A program made the position numbers and the translations under genes. The notes under the pieces were generated by a model. The model ran no database searches and was not told the DNA's origin. It saw nothing but the letters and a program-made list of their open reading frames with translations. 9,071 nt of DNA, from assembly GCA_017557475.1 (NCBI GenBank), contig JAFYYO010000047.1:1-9071 (forward strand), read 5' to 3'. Shown piece after piece: positions 5,801 through 9,071 of this stretch; within the stretch, counting starts at the first letter, position 1, and the number at the start of each line of letters is the position of its first letter. The DNA is from Bacteroidaceae bacterium (lineage in GTDB: Bacteria > Bacteroidota > Bacteroidia > Bacteroidales > Bacteroidaceae).

Positions 5801-7402
5801 AGTCGAGTGAACATTGTCAGCACAGTGAATGGCGACGGCACTCATGGCGGCATTGTCGGGGTATCCAACAAAGGCACAATTGTCCGCGACTGCCTTATCA
5901 GCGGCAGCATAGGCGGCAGTCAGACGACTTGTTGCGCTGGTGTGTCGGGATGGGCAAGCGGCTCAACCAACATCTCAAACTGTCTTATCACAAGCCAATT
6001 CACAGTAAGCACATCCGGAAGCGACTTGCTGGCTCGCAACAACAACAATGTCACATCCACCAACAACTACTTCCGGGGGAACTGGAACGCCTCGAATGAT
6101 TGTGGCGATGTTACTTCTTTGACGGAGAATCAAGTATCGTATGGCGAGGCTTGCTTCTTGCTTGAAGGCTGTCAGCCTGGCAGTTCGCCATGGCGACAGA
6201 CGCTTGGAACAGACGTCACCCCTGTGCCTAACATGACGCACGGAATTGTCTATAGTTTCTCCCATCTGCATTGCGACGGCTCGCCCTACACTTTTATCGA
6301 CAGCTTTACCAACAACGCGTCGCTCAACGGGCAAGACGAGCACGAATTCCAAGACGGCATTTGTCAGTTCTGCGGAAAAGTCAATATGGACGCCATGCCT
6401 CGCGACGAGCGCGGTTACTTCCTGATTGCTTCGGCTGAAACACTCAAATGGTTCGCTCAGATGATAGAGCAAGGCTATACGAACATTTGCGGCGTGCTAA
6501 CCGACGATATTGACTTCACCGCCTATCCATCCACAATGATTGGAAACAGCAAGAAGTACAGCGGCACCTTCGACGGCAATGGTCATACCATCACCATTGC
6601 GCTTGTTCGCAATGCAGACTATGCTGGTCTCTTCGGACAGCTGTCGGGAACGGTACAAGACCTCACAGTTCGTGGCACGATCACCACTAGCAGGAAGTTC
6701 GCCGGCCTTGCAGCCAACCTGCTTGGAGGTACGCTGCTCCGATGCCAGAGCTATATCGACATCTACGGCACAATCAATGGCGACGGCACTCATGGCGGCT
6801 TGGCCGGTCTCTTCAGCGATGCTAGTGGTATCGGCATGCTACAGGATTGCATCTTCGCTGGCAGCATAAACGGCAACTCGGTCGATTGCTGCGGAGGCCT
6901 CGTGGGCTGGGCTACGGCGACAGGTCTCATCTCTAACTGTCTCATGATGGGCAGCATGAACATCAGTTCGAATGGAGGCGACGTCCTCTGTCGCAATAAT
7001 AGCCGAGCCATTGTGCTCGACACATACTACCACACGGATTGGGATGCAGGCGTGCCTGTCGATGCTCTCAGTACAGATAATTACAGCATGGTGAGTGGAA
7101 AGTTGTGTCATCAACTCAATGCCGGCAGGTCGGAAGAGCGGCAGGCTTGGTTCCAAACGCTCGACGAGGACAGCCATCCAGTCCCCGACAACCGCCATCT
7201 GCCCGTCTGGAACTTCGATGGCTCGTACTTCAACGAGAATCCCGATGCCGTACAAGTCCCGAATGGTCAACGATCGATGGCAAATGGTCAATGCTACGAC
7301 CTCAGCGGTCGTCGCATCGTCGGCACACCTAATCGTGGCATATACATCAAGGATGGAAAGAAGATTGTGTATAGCAATGACAAACATAACAGGCTGCGTT
7401 GA
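2843..7402 (+). CDS. Voltage-gated K+ channel fused to a discoidin-CotH kinase-GLUG secreted protein
   Basis: One frame of 1519 codons starts at ATG 2843, 6 nt after nagA; an in-frame TTG at 2840 is a less likely start. Residues 35-246 form a complete six-helix channel: S1 35-56, S2 66-88, S3 95-118, S4 120-141 with R127, R130, R133, R136 and K139 every third residue, S5 about 158-182, pore loop with the K+ filter TVGYGD (207-212), and S6 about 220-246. A CPxC...CPFC zinc ribbon follows (Cys259, 262, 273, 276). A hydrophobic signal-peptide-like segment is at 290-309, ending LNAQ. After it come a discoidin (F5/8C)-like domain (about 317-451), a CotH kinase-like domain (about 484-864, with RYRGNGS at 509-515 and WDFDNAFD at 736-743), two GLUG-like modules (about 875-1089 and 1194-1402), and a tail 'YDLSGRR...GIYIKDGKKIV' typical of exported Bacteroidales proteins. 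Channels of this type are usually about 280 residues and stand alone. The fusion may be real, a recent gene merger, or two proteins with separate starts; no function of the whole is claimed. Confidence 0.85.
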   Translation: MSIIRRLWQKAMHNDALREKLRVIIFQSDTPLGKAFDVTLLCCIVASILIVVLESLQGMPPKAKLAFTVLEYVFTFFFTIEYLCRLYCSDKPRDYALSFFGIIDLLSTLPLYIGWIFGPVRYLMVVRTFRLIRVFRVFKLFSFLQEGDLLMRSLIISAPKIGVFFLFMVIMVISMGTLMYMVEGNLPNTPFTDIPTSIYWAVVTMTTVGYGDIAPATFLGRVLSAIIMLMGYTIMAVPTGIVSAQMVHDHKTKRKEKFCPECGSPLPFDAHYCPFCGLKQDAIKNLKSVKEPLTLILLLLIPCFTLNAQDQLLSGTVIGTAESYDYSAGQASTTVNTAANAFDGDLNTFFASNERSKTWVGLDLGEPHIITRVGWSPRDGSVGPKRVILGLFEGANDPNFMDGVPLYLIDEEGTIGQMSYADVSVSRGFRYVRYIGPNDARCNIAEIAFYGHAGEGDDTHFYQLTNLPTLSFHTVDNVDPYDKVHEIVSSITIIYDNETKIQEETGTTRYRGNGSLTNPKKPYRIKLDTQKHMFKNSDMRSPAKAKKWTLINNHDDKTLMRNLVAFEIARRMGYDYVPWSKPVDVIVNGEYKGCYQLSDQITVDKNRVDITEMLPTDTEGEEVTGGYLLELDGYASQETSWFTSVAGNPITIKSPDDEVIVPEQAAYIRHEFNLMEAKILAANFDDPELGFRSKLDEKSLLQYWLTEELAGNPDAFWSCYLTKEREEDFFRVGPVWDFDNAFDNDYRNYPTNGLGDFLSLARGGAGNSRALLKRLFSDQVLRDSMAVMWNNARAERGITAESLDAYVDSTAQELMQSQRLNFIRWPILDKLIQINHRAGGSYEVEVGWLKEYLEDRITWLDNFINNDPSNEEPEVVEIASAADLANFASRVNSGKASLCAVLTADIDFSSYPDVMIGSNYSYKGEFDGAGHKIKLNLNRADNYAGLFYNLSGYVHDLITEGTVTTSKKFAGGIAAQTEDATIERCQSRVNIVSTVNGDGTHGGIVGVSNKGTIVRDCLISGSIGGSQTTCCAGVSGWASGSTNISNCLITSQFTVSTSGSDLLARNNNNVTSTNNYFRGNWNASNDCGDVTSLTENQVSYGEACFLLEGCQPGSSPWRQTLGTDVTPVPNMTHGIVYSFSHLHCDGSPYTFIDSFTNNASLNGQDEHEFQDGICQFCGKVNMDAMPRDERGYFLIASAETLKWFAQMIEQGYTNICGVLTDDIDFTAYPSTMIGNSKKYSGTFDGNGHTITIALVRNADYAGLFGQLSGTVQDLTVRGTITTSRKFAGLAANLLGGTLLRCQSYIDIYGTINGDGTHGGLAGLFSDASGIGMLQDCIFAGSINGNSVDCCGGLVGWATATGLISNCLMMGSMNISSNGGDVLCRNNSRAIVLDTYYHTDWDAGVPVDALSTDNYSMVSGKLCHQLNAGRSEERQAWFQTLDEDSHPVPDNRHLPVWNFDGSYFNENPDAVQVPNGQRSMANGQCYDLSGRRIVGTPNRGIYIKDGKKIVYSNDKHNRLR
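3680..3769 (+). other. Channel-CotH junction: possible lost stop, possible TTG start, internal signal peptide
   Basis: Directly after the zinc ribbon (CPFCGLK) comes a CAA codon at 3680-3682, one base from the stop TAA. A TTG codon at 3698-3700, one base from ATG, begins the sequence (M/L)KSVKEP followed by LTLILLLLIPCFTLNAQ. That reads as a classical signal peptide: positive N-region, leucine-rich core, and an N-A|Q cleavage site with cleavage expected after residue 308. The segment therefore looks like the end of one gene, a 15-nt gap, and the start of an exported protein, now read through as one frame. If translated as a fusion, the segment would act as a seventh membrane helix with the cytoplasmic zinc ribbon before it and the CotH part outside, which is topologically consistent; signal peptidase could then release the CotH part. 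The preceding residue pattern LIPC is not a good lipobox. Confidence 0.7.
5465..7048 (+). repeat. Internal duplication: two GLUG-like beta-repeat modules in the fusion protein
   Basis: Residues about 875-1089 and 1194-1402 of the fusion protein align throughout. Both have IASA..L opening, a D-I-D-F-x-x-Y-P-x-x-M-I-G strand, F-D-G-x-G-H, N-x-D/N-Y-A-G-L-F, T-x-T-T-S-[KR]-K-F-A-G, RCQS, NGDGTHGG and SNCL. The second contains a clean GLUG motif (GGLVGWATATGLISNC). Such repeats form stacked beta-strands in bacterial surface proteins. The copies are offset by 316 residues (948 nt), and a 24-bp stretch is identical in DNA (5828-5851 and 6776-6799), which argues for duplication of a segment. The linker between them (residues about 1140-1190) carries an HEFQDGICQFCGK motif, a short His/CxxC element also seen in linkers of exported Bacteroidales proteins. 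Confidence 0.85.
7262..7291 (+). repeat. Short ATGGTCAA-type direct repeat in the linker before the C-terminal tail
   Basis: AATGGTCAA occurs at 7262-7270 and again at 7283-7291, 21 nt apart, with a degenerate copy GATGGCAA between at 7276-7283. In frame it encodes NGQ..MANGQ, just before the conserved tail CYDLSGRR. This looks like a small tandem-repeat expansion joining the last structured module to the C-terminal sorting-like tail. The evidence is only the visible repetition. Confidence 0.5.
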
Positions 7403-7404
7403 AA

Positions 7405-7514
7405 AACTAGGCGTGGCTAGTTGGCAAACTAGACGTGCCTAATTCGCAAACTAGACGTGCCTAATTCGCAAACTAGACGTGCCTAGTTGGGCAATTAGAC
7501 GTGCCTAGTTGACA
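7405..7514. repeat. Tandem array 2: five 22-bp CTAG-rich near-palindromic repeats
   Basis: Five head-to-tail units of exactly 22 bp start at 7405, 7427, 7449, 7471 and 7493. The commonest core is AACTAGACGTGCCTAGTT or its CTAATT variant; linkers are GGCA, CGCA, CGCA, GGGC and GACA. The array begins 2 nt after the stop of the fusion gene and ends 8 nt before the pepP start, so it makes up nearly the whole gap; any terminator, promoter or leader of pepP would have to lie within the repeats or the upstream gene. Besides the palindrome inside each unit, neighbouring units form CTAGTT-GGCA-AACTAG (7417-7432), a 6-bp stem with a 4-nt loop. Two cores are exact reverse complements of cores in the array at 139-204: 7405-7422 with 183-200, and 7493-7510 with 161-178. 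Confidence 0.95.
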
Positions 7515-7522
7515 GACATAAC

Positions 7523-9071
7523 ATGAGTGACATGAGAAATAGCATCAACGAAAGAGTCGAAACACTACGCAAGTACTTGCGAGAGAACGGCTTGAATGCC
7601 TTCATCTTCCCAAGCACGGACCCGCATCAGGGCGAGTATGTGCCCGAACATTGGCAGACGCGACAATGGATTTCGGGTTTCGACGGAAGTGCCGGAACTG
7701 CGGTCGTCACCCTTTCCGACGCAGCGCTTTGGACCGACAGCCGTTATTTCATCGCTGCCGCAGCACAACTCGAAGGTACGCCTTTCCAGTTAATGAAGGA
7801 CGGGCTGCCTGAAACGCTGAGCATCACAGAGTGGCTTTGCGAGCAACTCACTGAAGGAGAAATGGTTGGCATCGACGGTGATGTCTTCACTTTGGCTGAA
7901 ATCGAGGAGATGAAGAATGCTTTCTGGAAGGCTGGCATCCAGCTTCGAACGAACCTCGATCCTGCCGAAACGCTTTGGACAAACAGGCCTCCTATTCCCA
8001 AGAACAAGGTCGAGATTCAACCTTTGGAGTTTGCCGGAGAGTCGGCAGAAAGCAAGATTGAGCGCGTTCGACAGGCACTTCGAGAGCAAAAGGCTGAGGA
8101 CATCGTCATTTCTCAGCTGGATGAAATTGCCTGGTTGCTGAATATGCGAGGCTCCGACGTACATTGCAATCCCGTTTTCGTCAGCTATGTTTTGCTGACG
8201 CTCAACGATGTGACGCTCTTCATCGACAGCGAAAAGCTCGATGAAACCGCAGAAAATTACCTCAAAAGCATCGGAGTGAAGGTTCGTCCTTATGGCAAAC
8301 CTGCCTTCGAAAGCACGGCTTCCAACCCCATCCCGGCAATGAAGTCGGTCAAGAACGCTGCCGAAATCGAGGGATTCAAAAGGGCGATGCTGCGAGATGG
8401 AATCGCGATGGTGAAGTTCCTGCGCTGGCTCGAAAGCGCCATCAGCACGGGAAAAGAGACGGAACTCAGCATCGATAAGAAGCTCACGGCACTTCGAGCA
8501 GAGCAACCTCTCTACCGAGGTTTGTCGTTCGACACAATCGCGGCTTACGGCCCTCACGGCGCCATCGTCCATTACGAAGCGACGCCCGAGTCGGATGTCC
8601 TGCTTGAGCCGAAAGGTTTGCTGCTTCTCGATAGCGGAGCACAGTACCAGGATGGCACGACAGACATCACCAGAACGATTGCTTTGGGACCTTTGACCGA
8701 CGAAGAACGCCTGGATTATACGCTCGTTCTCAAGGGACATATCCGTCTGGCACTGAGCCGTTTCCCCGATGGCATCAGCGGAACTCAGATAGATGCGCTG
8801 GCTCGATATGCGATGTGGAAACACGGCATCAACTACGGTCACGGCACAGGTCATGGTGTGGGCTCTTATCTGTGCGTCCACGAAGGACCTCATCAGATTC
8901 GACACACCTGGAAGCCTGCACCGCTTCATGCAGGAATGACGGTTACCAACGAACCCGGCATCTATCGCCAAGGCAAGCATGGCGTGCGTATAGAAAACAC
9001 GATGATTATCGTCGAAGCTGGCGAAACCGAGTTCGGCAAGTTCCTTCGCCTCGAACCGCTCACGCTTTGCC
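7523..9071 (+). CDS. pepP: Xaa-Pro aminopeptidase (M24B family), 3' truncated by the window edge
   Basis: The frame is open from ATG 7523 to the window end (516 full codons). It encodes a metallopeptidase that removes an N-terminal residue preceding proline. The layout is the long, three-domain form resembling eukaryotic XPNPEP1: creatinase-like domain 1 (about 10-150, with FIFPSTDPH and WISGFDGSAGTAVV), domain 2 (about 160-280, with DEIAWLLNMRG), and the pita-bread catalytic domain from about 285. All five expected metal ligands are present: Asp370 (LDSG), Asp381 (TTDITR), His444 (GTGHGVG), Glu477 (TNEPGIY) and Glu491 (RIENTM). His350 and His453 match the conserved active-site histidines. 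Homologues of this form run to about 590-600 residues, so roughly 80 C-terminal residues are missing. No signal peptide is seen, so it is probably cytoplasmic. A second in-frame ATG lies at 7532. No Shine-Dalgarno is seen; the start is immediately downstream of the 22-bp repeat array. The symbol is used in the broad sense, since E. coli PepP is shorter. Confidence 0.93.
   Translation, partial: MSDMRNSINERVETLRKYLRENGLNAFIFPSTDPHQGEYVPEHWQTRQWISGFDGSAGTAVVTLSDAALWTDSRYFIAAAAQLEGTPFQLMKDGLPETLSITEWLCEQLTEGEMVGIDGDVFTLAEIEEMKNAFWKAGIQLRTNLDPAETLWTNRPPIPKNKVEIQPLEFAGESAESKIERVRQALREQKAEDIVISQLDEIAWLLNMRGSDVHCNPVFVSYVLLTLNDVTLFIDSEKLDETAENYLKSIGVKVRPYGKPAFESTASNPIPAMKSVKNAAEIEGFKRAMLRDGIAMVKFLRWLESAISTGKETELSIDKKLTALRAEQPLYRGLSFDTIAAYGPHGAIVHYEATPESDVLLEPKGLLLLDSGAQYQDGTTDITRTIALGPLTDEERLDYTLVLKGHIRLALSRFPDGISGTQIDALARYAMWKHGINYGHGTGHGVGSYLCVHEGPHQIRHTWKPAPLHAGMTVTNEPGIYRQGKHGVRIENTMIIVEAGETEFGKFLRLEPLTLC

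Noticed and set aside
139..7514. Composite transposon bounded by the two repeat arrays
   Set aside because: No transposase or integrase is encoded between or near the arrays, no target-site duplication is seen, and the enclosed glmM is expected to be a core gene.
7790..8980. 396-codon open frame on the - strand
   Set aside because: It lies opposite the pepP coding frame, which has complete M24 motifs; the antisense translation shows no recognisable domain pattern and is a shadow of biased codon use.

Overview
The window looks like a Bacteroidales chromosome, most likely Prevotella or a close relative. The signs are start sites without Shine-Dalgarno sequences, a secreted CotH-type protein with GLUG-like repeats, the C-terminal pattern 'YDLSGRR...GIYIKDGKKIV', and a signal peptide ending in 'LNAQ'. 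All supported genes lie on the + strand and are closely packed. No RNA gene, prophage, insertion sequence or CRISPR array was seen.

Layout: (1) Bases 1-128 are the last 41 codons of a gene whose end resembles a GH43-type glycosidase. (2) Bases 129-249 are intergenic and hold three tandem 22-bp, CTAG-rich, near-palindromic repeats. (3) Bases 250-1635 encode an archaeal-type GlmM/phosphohexomutase. (4) Bases 1673-2836 encode N-acetylglucosamine-6-phosphate deacetylase (NagA). (5) Bases 2843-7402, starting 6 nt after nagA, hold one very long open frame of 1519 codons. It joins a complete voltage-gated K+ channel with a zinc ribbon to a secreted-type protein made of an internal signal peptide, a discoidin-like domain, a CotH kinase-like domain, two GLUG-like modules and a C-terminal sorting-like tail. 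(6) Bases 7405-7514 hold five more copies of the 22-bp repeat and fill almost the whole gap. (7) From 7523 to the window edge runs an Xaa-Pro aminopeptidase, cut off at the 3' end.

How the genes fit together: NagA makes glucosamine-6-phosphate from GlcNAc-6-phosphate, and GlmM converts glucosamine-6-phosphate to glucosamine-1-phosphate. The pair could route salvaged amino sugar into UDP-GlcNAc and the cell envelope. The channel-CotH frame follows nagA so closely that it is probably co-transcribed, but nothing in its sequence ties it to amino sugars.

Two things deserve attention. One is the channel-CotH fusion, whose junction looks like two former genes merged by loss of a stop codon. The other is the pair of 22-bp repeat arrays, which lie in opposite orientation on either side of the glmM-nagA-channel/CotH block and share identical unit cores in reverse complement.
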